Assembly: GCF_001651035.1 (NCBI RefSeq)
Contig: NZ_LXRG01000183.1
Coordinates: forward strand, 1-64,000
Length of the DNA: 64,000 nucleotides
Direction: 5' to 3'
DNA from: Halomonas sp. ALS9
GTDB lineage: Bacteria; Pseudomonadota; Gammaproteobacteria; Pseudomonadales; Halomonadaceae
The notes under the pieces were generated by a model that ran no database searches, was not told where the DNA came from, and worked only from the letters and a program-made list of their open reading frames with translations. Below are positions 28,850 through 41,233 of the stretch, one piece after another (positions within the stretch are counted from its first letter, which is position 1; the number at the start of each line of letters is the position of its first letter). The translations under genes were made by a program, and so were the position numbers.

Positions 28850-31444
28850 TTACAGGCTACGCTCGACCTTCACTTGGTCGAAGACTTCGATCTTATCGCC
28901 GACTTGGACATCGTTGTAGTTCTTCACGCCGATGCCACACTCCATGCCGTTGCGCACTTCTTGCACATCGTCTTTGAAGCGGCGCAGCGATTCGAGCTCG
29001 CCTTCATAGATCACCACGTCATCACGCAACACGCGGATCTTCTTATTACGATGCACGCTGCCTTCAATGACCATACAGCCGGCGATCGCACCAATCTTCG
29101 GCGCCCGGAAGACATCGCGCACTTCGGCAATACCGACGATTTCTTCTTTCCACTCAGGTGCGAGCATACCGCTCATCGCCTGTTTGACCTCGTCGATCAG
29201 CTGGTAAATAACGCTGTAGTAGCGCAGATCCAGACCTTCACGTTCGATGATTTCACGGGCTGCGGCGTCAGCGCGGACGTTAAAGCCAACCACGATGGCT
29301 TCAGAAGCAAGCGCCAAGTTGGCGTCGGTTCCGGTGATACCACCCACGCCGGAGGAAACAACAGCCACTTCCACTTCATCAGTGGAAAGCTCTTCCAGGG
29401 CGCCTTTGATCGCTTCCAGCGAGCCTTGCACGTCGGCTTTGAGGACGATGTTGACCTTGGCCACTTCGTCTTGGCCCATCTGGCTGAACATGTTCTCCAG
29501 CTTGGCCTTCTGCTGACGCGCCAGGCGCACTTCGCGGTATTTGCCTTGACGGAAGTTGGCCACTTCGCGGGCTTTCTTCTCGTCGGCCACGACCATAAAG
29601 TCGTCACCGGCATCCGGCGTACCGCCCAAGCCTTGAATCTCGACCGGCATCGCCGGGCCAACCGCATCGACTTGCTGGGCAAGTTCGTTAGTCAGCGCAC
29701 GCACGCGGCCGTAGTGCAGGCCAGCAAGGACAATATCGCCCTTTCTCAGCGTACCGTTCTGAACCAGTACGGTAGCGACCGGGCCACGGCCTTTATCAAG
29801 GCGTGATTCAACCACAACACCTTTACCCGGCGCGGAAGGCACGGCTTTCAGCTCAAGCACTTCGGAGGCCAGCTGGATCGCTTCCAGCAGCTCTTCCATA
29901 CCTTCACCTGTCTTAGCAGACACGTGAACAAACTGGGTATCACCGCCCCACTCTTCAGAGATCACGCCGTGCTGGGAAAGCTCATTCTTGATGCGGTCAA
30001 GATCGATGCCATCTTTATCAATCTTGTTAACCGCTACCACCATGGGCACTTCGGCAGCTTTAGAGTGCTCAATCGCCTCGATGGTTTGCGGCATAACGCC
30101 GTCATCCGCCGCGACGACCAGGATGACCACGTCGGTCGCCTTGGCACCGCGGGCACGCATGGCGGTAAACGCCGCGTGGCCAGGGGTATCCAGGAAGGTA
30201 ACGCCACCGTGGTTATCTTCCACGTGGTAGGCACCGATATGCTGGGTAATACCACCCGCTTCACCGGTTGCCACCTTCGCTTTACGGATGTAATCGAGCA
30301 GCGAGGTCTTACCGTGGTCGACGTGACCCATTACCGTGACAACCGGTGAACGGGTAATCTCTTCGCCTTCGTAGGAGATGCCTTCGAGCATTTCCGTTTC
30401 CAGCGCGTCATCTTTAACCAGCTTCGGCGTATGGCCCATCTCTTCCACCACGATCGCAGCCGTATCCTGATCGATGGTTTGGTTGATGGTCACTGCCGCG
30501 CCCATGTTAAACATGGCTTTGATCACTTCATTGGCCTTGATCGACATTTTGTCGGCCAATTCCGCCACGCTGATAGATTCAGGGATCGACACTTCACGCA
30601 CGATCGGCTGAGTCGGCTTCTGGAAAGCGTGCTTGCCATTGCCGGTCTGGTTGCCACCACGGCGACCACCGCGACGCTGCTCGGCACGTTTTACCTTCTT
30701 ACCGGCGCCACCGCGCTTACGCTCTTCGCGATCACCACGATCGTCATCGTCACGACGGCCCTTGGCCTTCGCCGCAGCAGCCTTCTTAGGCGGCGCAGTA
30801 CGACGGTCAGAGCGGCCTTCTTTAGGCGGCGCTGGCGGCATATCGTCACCGGACGGCGTATCGTCGATTTCAAGATTCGGCACCGCGACATCAGCTGTCG
30901 CTGGCGCTTTGGCTGTTCTAGGCCTTGAATCAATCTCTTTTTTACTACGCGCTGCTTCAGCTTCTTTATTACTACGCTCGGTGGCTTCAGCTACCTGTGC
31001 CGCGCGGGCTTTCTTCGCAGCGGCTTTTTCTTCAGCTTCACGCGCATCCGTTACTTTGCGCTCGGCTTCAGCTTCCGCCATATCGCCAACTAACTGACGT
31101 GGGCCAGTGTAACTAGGCTCTGCGGCTTTCGGCTTCTCATCTTCAGCGCTTTTGACGTACGTTTTCTTTTTACGTACCTGCACTTCGATGGTTTTGCCAC
31201 GTTCGCCGGTATTGATACGGCTACGGGTTTTGCGCGTCAACGTGATGCGATTTTTACCCGCTTCAGGGGCATCGCTACCACCATGGCTCTTCTTCAAGAA
31301 GCTCAGCAGCTTCTGCTTATCTTCTTCAGATACCGCATCGCTTTCAGAAGCGTGCTTTAAACCAGCTTCTTTCATTTGCTCTAGTAGGCGAGGCACATCA
31401 CGGCCCACCTTTCCTGCGAAATCTTTAACTGTCATATCTGACAT
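28850..31444 (-). CDS. infB: Translation initiation factor IF-2
   Basis: GTPase that delivers initiator tRNA to the 30S subunit. The 864-residue protein has an N-terminal IF2 domain, a long charged and alanine-rich linker (about 60-280), then the G domain with GHVDHGKTS (about 371-379), DTPGHAAF and NKID, followed by domains II, III and IV. Position between nusA and rbfA is universal in the group. The initiator tRNA gene it serves is in the same cluster. Confidence 0.97.
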   Translation of the reverse strand: MSDMTVKDFAGKVGRDVPRLLEQMKEAGLKHASESDAVSEEDKQKLLSFLKKSHGGSDAPEAGKNRITLTRKTRSRINTGERGKTIEVQVRKKKTYVKSAEDEKPKAAEPSYTGPRQLVGDMAEAEAERKVTDAREAEEKAAAKKARAAQVAEATERSNKEAEAARSKKEIDSRPRTAKAPATADVAVPNLEIDDTPSGDDMPPAPPKEGRSDRRTAPPKKAAAAKAKGRRDDDDRGDREERKRGGAGKKVKRAEQRRGGRRGGNQTGNGKHAFQKPTQPIVREVSIPESISVAELADKMSIKANEVIKAMFNMGAAVTINQTIDQDTAAIVVEEMGHTPKLVKDDALETEMLEGISYEGEEITRSPVVTVMGHVDHGKTSLLDYIRKAKVATGEAGGITQHIGAYHVEDNHGGVTFLDTPGHAAFTAMRARGAKATDVVILVVAADDGVMPQTIEAIEHSKAAEVPMVVAVNKIDKDGIDLDRIKNELSQHGVISEEWGGDTQFVHVSAKTGEGMEELLEAIQLASEVLELKAVPSAPGKGVVVESRLDKGRGPVATVLVQNGTLRKGDIVLAGLHYGRVRALTNELAQQVDAVGPAMPVEIQGLGGTPDAGDDFMVVADEKKAREVANFRQGKYREVRLARQQKAKLENMFSQMGQDEVAKVNIVLKADVQGSLEAIKGALEELSTDEVEVAVVSSGVGGITGTDANLALASEAIVVGFNVRADAAAREIIEREGLDLRYYSVIYQLIDEVKQAMSGMLAPEWKEEIVGIAEVRDVFRAPKIGAIAGCMVIEGSVHRNKKIRVLRDDVVIYEGELESLRRFKDDVQEVRNGMECGIGVKNYNDVQVGDKIEVFDQVKVERSL

Positions 31445-31471
31445 ATTGACCCTCCTCAGCCCGTGACCTGT

Positions 31472-32986
31472 TTACTGTGTGTTCGAATCCGATGCGTCAT
31501 CGACTTCAAACCAGGGCGCACGGGCAGTCATGATCAGTGCCGCTGCGCGCGCTTCATCCAACTCCTCGATATCGACCAGATCGTCGACAGACTGCTCGGC
31601 GAGATCTTCCATGGTGACAATGCCGCGACTGGCCAGAATGAAGGCCAGGTGGCGCTCCATGCCATCCATCTCCAGCAGATCAGCTGCTGGCTGGGCACCG
31701 TCTAGCGCTTCTTCCGAGGCAATTGCCATCGTCAGCAGCTCGTCTTTCGCCCGTGCGCGTAGCTGCTCTACTAAATCTTCATCAAACTCTTCGATTTCGA
31801 GCATCTCTTCCATCGGCACGTAGGCGACTTCTTCCAGGGTAGTGAACCCCTCTTCCACCAACAGGCGAGCGACGTCTTCATCCACTTCAAGGTGCTGGAT
31901 GAAGGAGTCCACCAGGCTATCAATCTCTTGATCGCGCTTAGACTCCGCTTCCTCTTCGGTCATTACATTAATGCGCCAGCCGGTGAGTTCAGAGGCCAAA
32001 CGCACGTTCTGACCGCTCCGACCAATCGCCTGAGCAAGGTTATCTTGCGCCACCGCCACATCCATTGCGTGGGCGTCTTCGTCCACTAGGATAGACCCAA
32101 CATCGGCAGGCGCCATGGCGTTAATCACCAACTGAGCAGGATTGTCATCCCACAGCACAATATCAACACGCTCGTTTTGCAGCTCCGAAGAGACGGCTTG
32201 AACGCGTGAACCGCGCATGCCCACACAGGCACCGACAGGGTCGATGCGGCGGTCATTGGTTTTAACGGCAATTTTAGCCCGTGAACCGGGATCACGAGCA
32301 GCACCTTTGATCTCAATCAACTGCTCAGCGATCTCGGGCACTTCAATTTTAAATAGCTCGATGATTAGTTCGGGACACGTCCGCGATAGCTGAAGCTGGG
32401 CACCGCGTGCGTCGGGATCCACTTTGACTAGCAGGGCACGTACCCGCTCGTTCATGCGGTAACGCTCACCATGAATCATTTCATTGCGCGGTAAAAACGC
32501 CTCGGCGTTTTCGCCCAAATCAATGATCAAGCCATCGCGTGTGGTCTTTTTAACAATGCCAGCCACCAGCTCGCCTTCGCGATCGGCATATTGACGTACC
32601 ACTTCGGCCCGCTCAGCTTCGCGTACTTTCTGTACGATCACCTGCTTAGCGGTTTGTGCCGCGATACGGCCAAACGACGCATTTTCGATGCTTTTTTCTA
32701 CCACATCGCCCAATTTAAGCGGTGGATCGCGCTGCTCGGCGATGCTCTCTTTAATTTCATAATCTGGCGTTTCGAATTCGTCATCTTCCACAACCGTCCA
32801 GGTGCGGAAAGTTTCGTATTCGCCAGTGCGACGGTCAATATGCACGCGCACATTGGCTTCTTCTCTTTCAAAACGCTTGCGTGACGCGCTCGCAAGAGCG
32901 GCTTCGACCGCTTCGAAGATGACATCACGCGGGACGCCCTTCTCATTGGAGATCGCGTCAACGACCATTAATATTTCTTTACTCAT
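31472..32986 (-). CDS. nusA: Transcription termination/antitermination protein NusA
   Basis: RNA polymerase-associated factor for pausing, termination and rRNA antitermination, the latter acting at boxA sites such as the one at the left edge of this window. The 504-residue protein has an N-terminal polymerase-binding domain, an S1 domain (about 135-200), two KH domains ([14 protein letters not shown] and [13 protein letters not shown]) and two acidic C-terminal repeats, as in E. coli. Confidence 0.97.
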   Translation of the reverse strand: MSKEILMVVDAISNEKGVPRDVIFEAVEAALASASRKRFEREEANVRVHIDRRTGEYETFRTWTVVEDDEFETPDYEIKESIAEQRDPPLKLGDVVEKSIENASFGRIAAQTAKQVIVQKVREAERAEVVRQYADREGELVAGIVKKTTRDGLIIDLGENAEAFLPRNEMIHGERYRMNERVRALLVKVDPDARGAQLQLSRTCPELIIELFKIEVPEIAEQLIEIKGAARDPGSRAKIAVKTNDRRIDPVGACVGMRGSRVQAVSSELQNERVDIVLWDDNPAQLVINAMAPADVGSILVDEDAHAMDVAVAQDNLAQAIGRSGQNVRLASELTGWRINVMTEEEAESKRDQEIDSLVDSFIQHLEVDEDVARLLVEEGFTTLEEVAYVPMEEMLEIEEFDEDLVEQLRARAKDELLTMAIASEEALDGAQPAADLLEMDGMERHLAFILASRGIVTMEDLAEQSVDDLVDIEELDEARAAALIMTARAPWFEVDDASDSNTQ

Positions 32987-33058
32987 GCGTATGCCTCGCC
33001 AGAAAACCTATCCTTATGTGCATCACCCCGGCAGCCTGCCGGCAGCGCCGCCACTCGG

Positions 33059-33553
33059 TCAATCGTCGAACTGCGGTACAATGTGAGCAGAATCAATACT
33101 CTCAATTGGAAAGCAGTACTCTTCGCCATCCAGTTGCAGCAGTACTTCATCCCCCTCAACACCGACCAGAAGCCCTTGATACTTGCGCCGCCCGTCAAAG
33201 GCTGTACGCAGTTTCAGCGCGACGTGATGACCTTGAAAGCGGGTAAACTGATCCAGGGAATACAAGGGACGTGCCATGCCCGGCGAGGAGACTTCCAACC
33301 GGTACTCACCGGCGATGGGGTCTTCTACATCCATGACAGCACTGACTTGGCGACTAATATCTGCGCAGTCTTCCACGCTGACACCACTCTCGCGCTCGAT
33401 ATAGATCACCAGCCGCGAATTTTTGCCCTGGGAAAGATGGTCGATGCCCCATAGCTCAAAGCCCATGGCAGCAACAACAGGTTCGATCAGCGCGTGAAGC
33501 GCAGCGTGTTTAGTGGCCACAGACAAAGCTCCTATAGCCGTTGCATCAGGCAC
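33059..33553 (-). CDS. rimP: Ribosome maturation factor RimP
   Basis: Needed for 30S subunit assembly around S12/S19. A 164-residue protein with LIEPVVAAMGFELWGIDHL, the central SVEDCADISRQVSAVMDVEDPI region, and EVSSPGMARPLYSLDQFTRFQG typical of the RimP family. First protein gene of the nusA-infB operon and preceded by tRNA-fMet, the classical metY-rimP-nusA-infB order. Confidence 0.96.
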   Translation of the reverse strand: MPDATAIGALSVATKHAALHALIEPVVAAMGFELWGIDHLSQGKNSRLVIYIERESGVSVEDCADISRQVSAVMDVEDPIAGEYRLEVSSPGMARPLYSLDQFTRFQGHHVALKLRTAFDGRRKYQGLLVGVEGDEVLLQLDGEEYCFPIESIDSAHIVPQFDD

Positions 33554-33670
33554 CTGGCCAGGAGTTATTAGAAAAGCTAGGTGGCTGATTGGCGTTACTC
33601 GGGAATGTGTCTCCGGTTATCCGGACGACATCCGCTATTAAGATATTCTTGCTAGCCAAAAGCTGCTAAC

Positions 33671-33700
33671 AAAAAGCCCCTTCACTGGAAGGGGCTTTTT
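33671..33700. terminator. Terminator after tRNA-fMet
   Basis: AAAAAGCCCCTTC/GAAGGGGCTTTTT forms a 13-bp stem with a 4-base loop and has T runs on both strands. It lies between tRNA-fMet and rimP, so it ends or attenuates the tRNA transcript. Confidence 0.85.
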
Positions 33701-33836
33701 AAAAGAAACCTTGGTTACCTTTTCTTAAGTACCATTACAAGTACAATATTAGCAACATGTAGCAGGCTGCACCTGTAAAACTGGTTATTTTCTGACTCTC
33801 ATCAAAGAAAACAATCCATCACATGCTACTAAAAAA

Positions 33837-33913
<77 letters not shown>

Positions 33914-33943
33914 TCAATCTAGGTCGACGATAATAGACACTAA

Positions 33944-34024
33944 AGCTACTTACGTCAAGAACTACTTGCTTCAAGAACTACTGGCTTCAGAAACGACTTA
34001 CTGAAAAAAGCCACTTACTTAAAG
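33944..34024. repeat. 16-bp degenerate tandem repeats between two tRNA genes
   Basis: The element CTACTT(A/G)C..CAAG recurs with a 16-base period at 33946, 33962, 33978 and 33994, with a fifth degraded copy near 34011. It fills much of the gap between tRNA-fMet and tRNA-Leu. Confidence 0.6.
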
Positions 34025-34106
34025 CTGTCTTTTTCGTCTCAGGTGCCAAACTTGGCATTCTGGTAACAAAAAACACTCTGGGAAGCTGGCAAGCCAGCAA
34101 AACAGA

Positions 34107-34193
34107 TGGTGCCGAAGGCGGGACTTGAACCCGCACGACCATACGGTCACTACCCCCTCAAGATAGCGTGTCTACCAATTCCACCACTTCGGC
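34107..34193 (-). tRNA. tRNA-Leu (GAG)
   Basis: An 87-nt class II tRNA with a long variable arm and encoded CCA. The anticodon loop reads CTTGAGG, giving anticodon GAG for CUC/CUU leucine codons. It follows secG on the same strand as leuU does in E. coli. Confidence 0.95.
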
Positions 34194-34240
34194 ATCAGGG
34201 GAGGCTAAAGAAACGTTATCTGTCTAAACAACGAGACTAC

Positions 34241-34600
34241 TTACTCGCTGCTTTCCTCTAGCACTGGCGCGGTATTATCCACATCCGCAGGCCTGTCGTC
34301 AAGCGTAGGGATGCTTTGCTGCTGCTCGATCAGACGCGAATCGGGGATGCCCGCTTCGGGTGCCTGGCCTGCCTGGGTGGCAAAATAAGCCAGCGCCATC
34401 GAGGTGACGAAAAAACCCGCCGCCAAAATAGCTGTTGTACGCGACAAAAAGTTACCACTGCCCCGCGATCCAAACACTGTTTGTGATGCACCACCCCCGA
34501 AAGCCGCACCGGCTTCGGCACCTTTACCCTGCTGAAGCAGGATGAGTACCACCAGGGCGACCGCAATCACCACATGAATCATAAGAATTGCAACTTGCAT
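34241..34600 (-). CDS. secG: Preprotein translocase subunit SecG
   Basis: Small inner-membrane partner of SecYE. Two helices (about 1-22 and 52-73) flank the cytoplasmic loop [23 protein letters not shown], which is diagnostic. The C-terminal tail is acidic. The start at [11 protein letters not shown] is preferred over an upstream ATG that would add 13 non-homologous residues, giving 119 residues. Confidence 0.95.
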   Translation of the reverse strand: MQVAILMIHVVIAVALVVLILLQQGKGAEAGAAFGGGASQTVFGSRGSGNFLSRTTAILAAGFFVTSMALAYFATQAGQAPEAGIPDSRLIEQQQSIPTLDDRPADVDNTAPVLEESSE

Positions 34601-34604
34601 GGCG

Positions 34605-35354
34605 TTATCCTGCTGACTGACAAATGGCATAAAAATCATCGATCTTGAGTGAGGCTCCGCCCACTAGACCGCCGTCGATATCTGGCTGAGCGAGCAGCTC
34701 AGCCGCATTGCTTGCGTTCATACTGCCGCCGTAAAGCAAACGCAGTTGTTCAGCGAGCCCCTTATCGAAACCCGCCTGATAGGCGCGAATGCCTGCCATA
34801 ACGTCCTGGGCTTGCTCAGGACTAGCCGTGCGCCCAGTGCCAATTGCCCAAACGGGCTCATAGGCAATCACAACTTGCTTGCGCTGATCGGGCTCTAAGC
34901 GGGACATTACATAGCCCACTTGACGAAGCACCACATCCATCGTGCGACCTGCGTCACGCTCTTCAAGAGACTCACCCACACACAGGATCGGTTTGAGATC
35001 GACACTTAACGCTGCCAATAGACGCGCGAAAATTTGTTCATCGCTCTCTTTATAGAGCTGGCGTCGTTCGGAGTGGCCCACCAATACATAAGAGACCGCA
35101 AACTCTTTTAGCATGCGGCCACTTACTTCACCGGTATGCGCCCCAGAGTGAATGGGATTCAACGTTTGTGCGCCTAATGACAGCACCGTACCTTCAAACG
35201 CATGGCGCGCCGCATCCAAATAAGGGAACGGCGGAATAATAACCACATCCACGTTCGCTGGCGATACGGCGGCGGAGAAGGCTTGGCCGAATTCATTGAT
35301 CAATGCCACGGAACCGTTCATTTTCCAGTTACCGGCAATTAAAGGCGTACGCAT
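34605..35354 (-). CDS. tpiA: Triosephosphate isomerase
   Basis: Interconverts dihydroxyacetone phosphate and glyceraldehyde 3-phosphate in glycolysis and gluconeogenesis. The active-site residues are present: K11 in GNWKMNG, H94 in VGHSERR and E166 in [11 protein letters not shown]. Length 249 is standard. The gene lies between glmM and secG, as I recall in Pseudomonas but not in E. coli. Confidence 0.98.
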   Translation of the reverse strand: MRTPLIAGNWKMNGSVALINEFGQAFSAAVSPANVDVVIIPPFPYLDAARHAFEGTVLSLGAQTLNPIHSGAHTGEVSGRMLKEFAVSYVLVGHSERRQLYKESDEQIFARLLAALSVDLKPILCVGESLEERDAGRTMDVVLRQVGYVMSRLEPDQRKQVVIAYEPVWAIGTGRTASPEQAQDVMAGIRAYQAGFDKGLAEQLRLLYGGSMNASNAAELLAQPDIDGGLVGGASLKIDDFYAICQSAG

Positions 35355-35475
35355 CGACTCTCCTCACTCAAGGTGGAGCGAAATGGTATAGGAGCGGCCT
35401 TGTCAAGACAACCGCTGTTGTAAATACACGTCTAGTTTAATGAACCGGCTTACGATGCCAATTCGTTGTGTCCAC

Positions 35476-36825
35476 TTATTGAATTAATGCCTGGACCTGA
35501 TCTGCCAAACCACGCGCTAATTGATCGACATCTAAATGGGCACGCCCCTCCACCATCACACGAATCAATGGTTCAGTGCCTGACGGGCGTAGCAACACTC
35601 GGCCCTCATCGCCCAACTCATGCTCTAACGCGGCGACTGCCTGCTGAAGTGGCGAAGATGCCATTACTTCTTTTGCGCTGGCGCTGGCAGGCAAACGCAC
35701 ATTTACCAGTGCCTGCGGTACTTTCTCAAGATCCCTCAACAGGATCGGAAGGCTCTTCTGCTCGCGCATCATCAGCGCGAGCACCTGCAGCGCAGAGACG
35801 ACGCCGTCACCGGTGGTCTGCACATGGCCGCAAACAATATGCCCCGATGACTCGCCGCCTAGCTCCCAACCATTGGCAGCCATGCGCTCCATCACAAAGC
35901 GGTCACCCACTTTGGCTCGCTCAAAAGGAATCCCCAGCTTATCAAGCGCCATCGATAAGCCAAAATTGGACATTAGCGTGCCAACCACGCCGCCTTGCAG
36001 CAAACCACGTTCGTGGCGGTCGCGGGCAATCAGATACAGGATATCGTCGCCGTCGACTTCACGCCCATCGCCATCAACCAGCAGCACGCGGTCGCCATCG
36101 CCATCAAAGGCGATTCCCAAATCTGCATTTTGCTGAATAACGGCAGCACGCAGAGCCGCGGGGTGCGTTGAGCCCACCTGCTGGTTAATATTTAACCCAT
36201 CAGGCGAGGCACCAATGGTCGTCACGTCAGCCCCCAGCTCGCGAAACACGTTGGGCGCAATATGGTAAGTAGCACCGTGAGCACAATCCAGCACGATTTT
36301 GAGGCCGTGCAGGCTCAGCCGATCAGGCAGTGTCGATTTGCAAAACTCAATATAACGGCCTGCGGCGTCGTCAATGCGGGTTGCTTTACCTAACTGTGCG
36401 GCTTCCGCGGTGGTCAGCGGCGCCTCTAACATTGCCTCGATACGGTCTTCCGTCTCATCGGGGAGCTTTTTGCCCTCGGCGGAGAAAAACTTGATGCCAT
36501 TATCGTCAAACGGGTTATGCGATGCCGAAATGACGATGCCCGCATCGGCACGAAACGTCCGCGTTAAGTAGGCAATCCCAGGCGTGGGCATAGGCCCCAG
36601 CAATGATACATCGACACCCGCCGCGGAAAGCCCTGCCTCTAAGGCGGATTCAAACATATAGCCAGAGATCCGTGTATCTTTGCCGATCAACACTCGAGTC
36701 CGGCCTTTCTCACGGCGCAGCACCTGGCCCGCCGCCCAGCCCAGCTTGAGCATAAAGTCAGCGGTAATCGGTGACTTACCCACCGTGCCGCGAATCCCAT
36801 CCGTCCCGAAATAGCGTCTTGTCAT
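35476..36825 (-). CDS. glmM: Phosphoglucosamine mutase
   Basis: Converts glucosamine-6-phosphate to glucosamine-1-phosphate for UDP-GlcNAc and cell-wall synthesis. The phosphoserine is S102 in VISASHNP, the metal loop is DGDGDR and the sugar loop GGESSGH is present. It has 449 residues. It overlaps the end of folP by 4 bases, the usual folP-glmM coupling. Confidence 0.98.
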   Translation of the reverse strand: MTRRYFGTDGIRGTVGKSPITADFMLKLGWAAGQVLRREKGRTRVLIGKDTRISGYMFESALEAGLSAAGVDVSLLGPMPTPGIAYLTRTFRADAGIVISASHNPFDDNGIKFFSAEGKKLPDETEDRIEAMLEAPLTTAEAAQLGKATRIDDAAGRYIEFCKSTLPDRLSLHGLKIVLDCAHGATYHIAPNVFRELGADVTTIGASPDGLNINQQVGSTHPAALRAAVIQQNADLGIAFDGDGDRVLLVDGDGREVDGDDILYLIARDRHERGLLQGGVVGTLMSNFGLSMALDKLGIPFERAKVGDRFVMERMAANGWELGGESSGHIVCGHVQTTGDGVVSALQVLALMMREQKSLPILLRDLEKVPQALVNVRLPASASAKEVMASSPLQQAVAALEHELGDEGRVLLRPSGTEPLIRVMVEGRAHLDVDQLARGLADQVQALIQ

Positions 36826-37736
36826 GCGTCAAACTCCTTGTTAAGCGGCGGCTCGCAGCCTTCTTGTAGTACCGCCCACGCCATATTGACTGCATCTACC
36901 GTTGCAGCCACATCATGCACGCGCAGAATATTCGCGCCACGCTCCACCGCCATGGCAGCGAGCGCTAAACCACCGCTAAGGCGCTCCTCCACTGGGCGGC
37001 CCAACACCTTGCCAATCATACTTTTACGCGACATACCCACTAACAATGGAAGCTCCAACGACTGTAGAGACTCCATATATTTAAGTAAGCGTAGATTGTG
37101 TTCGACGGTTTTGCCGAAGCCAAAGCCAGGGTCTATCAATAGGCGATTGCGGCGTAAACCGGCCGCCTCGCATTCGGCCACCCGACGCGCTAGATAGTCA
37201 GCCACCTCTTCCTCAATAGGGCGCTGATAGGCGGGCGATTGCTGCATATCTTGCGGCTCGCCCTGACGATGCATCAAACAGACGGGGAGACCACTGCCCA
37301 CCGCGGCCAACAGCGCACCCTCCCGCTCAAGGGCGCGCACATCGTTAATCATTCCAGCACCCAGCTCACTCGCCTCGCGTATGACCGCCGGGCAGCTAGT
37401 ATCCACCGACACTAACGCATCCAGCTCGCGCACCAAGACTTCCACCACCGGCGCCACCCGATCCAACTCTTCCTGGGGGCTAACCGGTGTCGCCCCGGGG
37501 CGGGTCGACTCGCCACCGACGTCTATCATCGCCGCCCCTTCAGCCAGCATCCGTTCGGCGTGGCGCAAAGCATCATCCAATGCCACGTGCTGTCCGCCAT
37601 CGGAAAAAGAGTCCGGCGTCACATTAAGTATGCCCATCACCCGGGGAAAGGAGAGGTCTAGCAAATGGCGCCCGCAACGCAGCTGGAATGCATTTTCTGC
37701 GGTTCGTGTAGAGGACGTGTCCAGAATTGATTTCAT
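36822..37736 (-). CDS. folP: Dihydropteroate synthase
   Basis: Joins 6-hydroxymethyl-dihydropterin pyrophosphate with p-aminobenzoate; it is the sulfonamide target and uses the FolK product. The signatures [25 protein letters not shown] and [11 protein letters not shown] are present. It has 304 residues, with about 25 N-terminal residues before the conserved barrel. A terminator after ftsH lies upstream, so folP may have its own promoter or depend on read-through. Confidence 0.97.
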   Translation of the reverse strand: MKSILDTSSTRTAENAFQLRCGRHLLDLSFPRVMGILNVTPDSFSDGGQHVALDDALRHAERMLAEGAAMIDVGGESTRPGATPVSPQEELDRVAPVVEVLVRELDALVSVDTSCPAVIREASELGAGMINDVRALEREGALLAAVGSGLPVCLMHRQGEPQDMQQSPAYQRPIEEEVADYLARRVAECEAAGLRRNRLLIDPGFGFGKTVEHNLRLLKYMESLQSLELPLLVGMSRKSMIGKVLGRPVEERLSGGLALAAMAVERGANILRVHDVAATVDAVNMAWAVLQEGCEPPLNKEFDA

Positions 37737-37790
37737 GCTGCAGCCTGATCAAGAAAATAAACATTGCAGTGGTATGTACACAGCATAACA

Positions 37791-37819
37791 AAAAAGGCGC
37801 CCCTGACGGGGCGCCTTTT
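37791..37819. terminator. Terminator between ftsH and folP
   Basis: GGCGCCCC/GGGGCGCC 8-bp stem extended by A/T pairs, 4-base loop and T runs on both sides. It would end ftsH transcripts on the minus strand. Confidence 0.9.
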
Positions 37820-37841
37820 GCTCATTCGGCAGTGCTGGCTG

Positions 37842-39833
37842 TTATGGGCCTGCGGGACCGCCTAGCGGGTCTGAGGGGCGGCGACGCGGCTCATCGTCGT
37901 CCTCTTCACCATCATTTCCAGAAGCGTTAGAAGAAGCGTCATCTTCGGCCTTCACCTGCGGCTTGTCATCGTTGACAGGCGTGCCGCCACCGGGCGAGTC
38001 TCCATCATCCCAGCCTTCCGGCGGGCGTGGGTCACGGCCTTCCATGATGTCCTTCAGCTGCGCGGCATCAATGGTCTCGTACTTCATCAAGGCTTCTGCC
38101 ATGGCATCAAGCTTATCGCGATTGTCGGTCAGGATTTGACGCGCCTGCTCGTAGCAATCGTCGATGATTTTGCGAACTTCCTTATCAAGGCGCGTGGTGG
38201 TATCACCTGACTTCATCTTGCCGCCACCCTGGCCCGGGCCGCCGAGGAACTGATGAGACTCGTCCTCGTCGTACATGATCGGGCCCATTTCGTCCGACAA
38301 GCCCCACTTGGCAACCATGTTGTGGGCCAGCTCGGTAGCACGCTTAATGTCGTTGGAGGCACCGGTAGTGACACCGTTAGGGCCTAGAGTCATCTCTTCC
38401 GCAATACGACCGCCAAACAGTGAGCAGATTTGCCCCAGAATTTGCTGCTTCGACAGGCTGTAACGATCCTCTTCCGGCAGGAACATGGTGACACCCAGCG
38501 CACGACCACGCGGAATAATCGTTACTTTATAGACCGGGTCATGGGAAGGCACGACCAAGCCGATAATGGCGTGACCAGACTCATGGTAAGCCGTGTTGAG
38601 CTTCTCTTTATCGGTCATGACCATCGATTTGCGCTCAGCGCCCATCATGATCTTGTCCTTCGCGAGCTCAAGCTCTTCCATGCTCACCAGACGCTTATTA
38701 CGACGGGCTGCAAACAGTGCCGATTCGTTCACCAGATTGGCTAGATCCGCGCCGGAGAAGCCAGGCGTACCGCGCGCAATCAACTGCGGTTTGACGTCAT
38801 CCGCCAGCGGCACTTTGCGCAGGTGAACACCCAAAATGTGCTCACGACCACGAATATCCGGCAAGCCGACCGTTACCTGACGGTCAAAACGGCCCGGACG
38901 CATCAGCGCTGGGTCGAGTACATCAGGACGGTTGGTCGCGGCGATAACAATGACACCTTCGTTGGCTTCAAAGCCATCCATCTCAACCAGCAGTTGGTTC
39001 AACGTCTGTTCGCGCTCGTCGTTACCACCGCCCATACCAGTGCCACGCGAGCGACCAACCGCGTCGATTTCATCAATAAAGATAATGCAAGGCGCCTGCT
39101 TCTTGGCCTGTTCGAACATATCGCGCACACGGGATGCACCGACACCGACAAACATTTCAACGAAATCAGAACCTGAAATCGAGAAGAACGGCACTTTAGC
39201 TTCGCCTGCAATCGACTTGGCTAACAGCGTTTTACCGGTACCTGGCGGCCCCACCATCAACACGCCGCGTGGGATGGTGCCACCCAAGCGTTGAAATTTG
39301 GTCGGATCACGTAGGAAGTCGACTAGCTCTTCTACTTCTTCCTTGGCTTCATCACAGCCCGCCACATCGGCAAACGTCGTTTTGATCTGATCTTGAGAGA
39401 GCAGCTTGGCCTTCGATTTACCAAAGCTCATCGGGCCGCCTTTACCACCACCGGCTCCGCCCTGCATTTGGCGCATGAAGAACATGAAGATGCCCAAAAT
39501 TAGCAGAATCGGGAAACTGGCAATCAGCAGCCGCGTCCAGATACTTTGCTGTTCTGGCTCCTTGCCCACTACTGTCACGTTGTTGCTCAACAGATCGTCC
39601 ATCAGCTTGGGATCTTCCGCCGAGGGGCGGATGGTCTGGAACTGAGAGCCGTCCGTGCGCTCACCCGTGATGGTATAGCCATCAATGGTCACGCTACGCA
39701 CCTGTTGATTTTGCACCTGCTGCACAAACTGGGAATAGTTGGTGTTTTGCGGTGCACTTTCGGTACTGAAATTGTTGAACACTGTCAGTAGGACGGCCGC
39801 GATGACCAACCACAGAATCAGGTTCTTCGCCAT
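37842..39833 (-). CDS. ftsH: ATP-dependent zinc metalloprotease FtsH
   Basis: Membrane-anchored AAA+ protease that degrades misfolded membrane proteins and regulators such as sigma-32 and LpxC in E. coli. Two membrane helices (about 4-23 and 100-117) enclose a periplasmic domain. They are followed by Walker A GPPGTGKT, Walker [11 protein letters not shown], the SRH arginines and the zinc site HESGH. The acidic, Gly/Pro-rich C-terminus is long. Start at [10 protein letters not shown] matches E. coli; a TTG three codons upstream is the alternative. Total 663 residues. Confidence 0.97.
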   Translation of the reverse strand: MAKNLILWLVIAAVLLTVFNNFSTESAPQNTNYSQFVQQVQNQQVRSVTIDGYTITGERTDGSQFQTIRPSAEDPKLMDDLLSNNVTVVGKEPEQQSIWTRLLIASFPILLILGIFMFFMRQMQGGAGGGKGGPMSFGKSKAKLLSQDQIKTTFADVAGCDEAKEEVEELVDFLRDPTKFQRLGGTIPRGVLMVGPPGTGKTLLAKSIAGEAKVPFFSISGSDFVEMFVGVGASRVRDMFEQAKKQAPCIIFIDEIDAVGRSRGTGMGGGNDEREQTLNQLLVEMDGFEANEGVIVIAATNRPDVLDPALMRPGRFDRQVTVGLPDIRGREHILGVHLRKVPLADDVKPQLIARGTPGFSGADLANLVNESALFAARRNKRLVSMEELELAKDKIMMGAERKSMVMTDKEKLNTAYHESGHAIIGLVVPSHDPVYKVTIIPRGRALGVTMFLPEEDRYSLSKQQILGQICSLFGGRIAEEMTLGPNGVTTGASNDIKRATELAHNMVAKWGLSDEMGPIMYDEDESHQFLGGPGQGGGKMKSGDTTTRLDKEVRKIIDDCYEQARQILTDNRDKLDAMAEALMKYETIDAAQLKDIMEGRDPRPPEGWDDGDSPGGGTPVNDDKPQVKAEDDASSNASGNDGEEDDDEPRRRPSDPLGGPAGP

Positions 39834-40099
39834 ATCGTTCAAGGGGCTACCCTCATTACAAGAATCTGTCAGTTAAACCCTGATGCTTAATAAAGCCTTC
39901 TACTAATTCGCTTAGTAATACGACATTACATCAGCATCAAGCGTTCAACCATTGCCAAAGCGTCTTATGCCTCGGGCCATCTGTGTCACGCGCACTTATG
40001 GCGACTAATGTGACACACGTTGCGCTTGCCTGTCTGGCAATCGCGCTGATAAATCTTGGCTATTAACCACGCCAGCAACTGCTGAACCAGCCTAACCAG

Positions 40100-40747
40100 T
40101 TACCCGCGAAACCCTTCGGCCAGGAAATAAACTTCCCGGGAGCGTGCCCGAGAAGCATCCGGCTTACGAGTCACCACTTTGCTAAAGCTGCCACGCAGCT
40201 CTTTCAAATAGGCGTCAAACCCTTCCCCCTGGAATACTTTAGCTAAAAATCGACCACCAGGTGACAACGTTTCGCGCGCGAGTTCTAACGCAAGCTCCAC
40301 TAAGTACATCGCCTGAGGCTGATCAATCGCCGCCATACCACTCATATTGGGGGCCATATCCGACATCACAAGGTCTACACGGCGATTATCTAGGCGTTTC
40401 AGTATCGCCTCTAGCACTGCCTCTTCAGTGAAATCACCCTGGATAAAGTCTACACCGGCCAGCGCATCCATCTCTAAAATATCAGAGGCAATCACCACAC
40501 CTTCAGGCCCCACCCTCTCCGCAGCGATTTGACTCCACCCGCCAGGCGCTGCGCCCAGATCAATCACCGTCATACCCGGGCGCAGCAGTTTATCCTTTTC
40601 ATCCAACTCGATCAGCTTATAGCTGGCGCGGGAGCGGTAGCCATCTTGCCAGCTCTGCTTCACGTACTGGTCGTCGAAATGCTCTTTCTTCCAGTTATTG
40701 CTGGTCTTGCTGACGGAATGTTTTCGATTTGGGGGCTTTTGCTGCAT
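40100..40747 (-). CDS. rlmE: 23S rRNA (uridine-2'-O-)-methyltransferase RlmE
   Basis: SAM-dependent enzyme modifying U2552 in the 23S A-loop (FtsJ/RrmJ). It has the SAM motif [23 protein letters not shown] and the [11 protein letters not shown] region; the K-D-K-E tetrad can be placed. Starting at [10 protein letters not shown] gives 215 residues and fits the family. A further ATG 12 codons upstream has an equally weak ribosome site, so the start is uncertain (possible end 40783). The rlmE-ftsH order is conserved. Confidence 0.94.
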   Translation of the reverse strand: MQQKPPNRKHSVSKTSNNWKKEHFDDQYVKQSWQDGYRSRASYKLIELDEKDKLLRPGMTVIDLGAAPGGWSQIAAERVGPEGVVIASDILEMDALAGVDFIQGDFTEEAVLEAILKRLDNRRVDLVMSDMAPNMSGMAAIDQPQAMYLVELALELARETLSPGGRFLAKVFQGEGFDAYLKELRGSFSKVVTRKPDASRARSREVYFLAEGFRG

Positions 40748-40861
40748 GTAGGAATCTAACACTGGAATAAGAGATGGGCGCATTCACGCGATCGCTTTCA
40801 CTCGGTGACGTTTCACCGTAAGATGGAGCGTTAAGCGCTAACCGGGATACCGCAAGATACC

Positions 40862-41188
40862 ATGAGCTTGTCACAGGCACAAAAGAAAGCATTTCGTAGC
40901 ATTGGCCACCATCTTAACCCAGTGGTCACCGTTTCTGAGAACGGCGTCTCCGAAAATTTGCTCGCAGAACTTAACCGCGCACTCACCGATCACGAACTGA
41001 TCAAAGTGAAACTCGCCCTTCCTGAGCGTGACGATCGTGCGGCGATCATCGCCGAACTGACCGCCAACAGCCGTGCCGACCTGGTGCAAACCATTGGCAA
41101 AATGGCGCTGCTCTACCGTAGAAACCCGCAGGTGAACCCGAAGCTTTCTAATGTTACCCGCTTTGAGAACCACCACGGCCGGTACTAA
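40862..41188 (+). CDS. yhbY: Ribosome assembly RNA-binding protein YhbY (CRM domain)
   Basis: A 108-residue single CRM-domain protein that associates with pre-50S particles in E. coli. Visible features are FRSIGHHLNPVVTVSENGVS, LIKVKL and the ending segment GKMALLYRRNP. Divergent from rlmE, as in E. coli, with 114 bp between the two starts and a terminator behind it. Confidence 0.93.
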   Translation: MSLSQAQKKAFRSIGHHLNPVVTVSENGVSENLLAELNRALTDHELIKVKLALPERDDRAAIIAELTANSRADLVQTIGKMALLYRRNPQVNPKLSNVTRFENHHGRY

Positions 41189-41233
41189 CCGCTAGACGGA
41201 ACTCGCGTTAAATCGAGCGTCGCTAGACTAGAA

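Noticed and set aside
35466..36140. 224-codon plus-strand ORF
   Set aside because: Lies wholly antisense to glmM and has shadow-like composition.
39843..40099. Gap between ftsH and rlmE as a site for a small gene or heat-shock promoter
   Set aside because: No ORF or convincing sigma-32 element was seen; only weak promoter-like hexamers.
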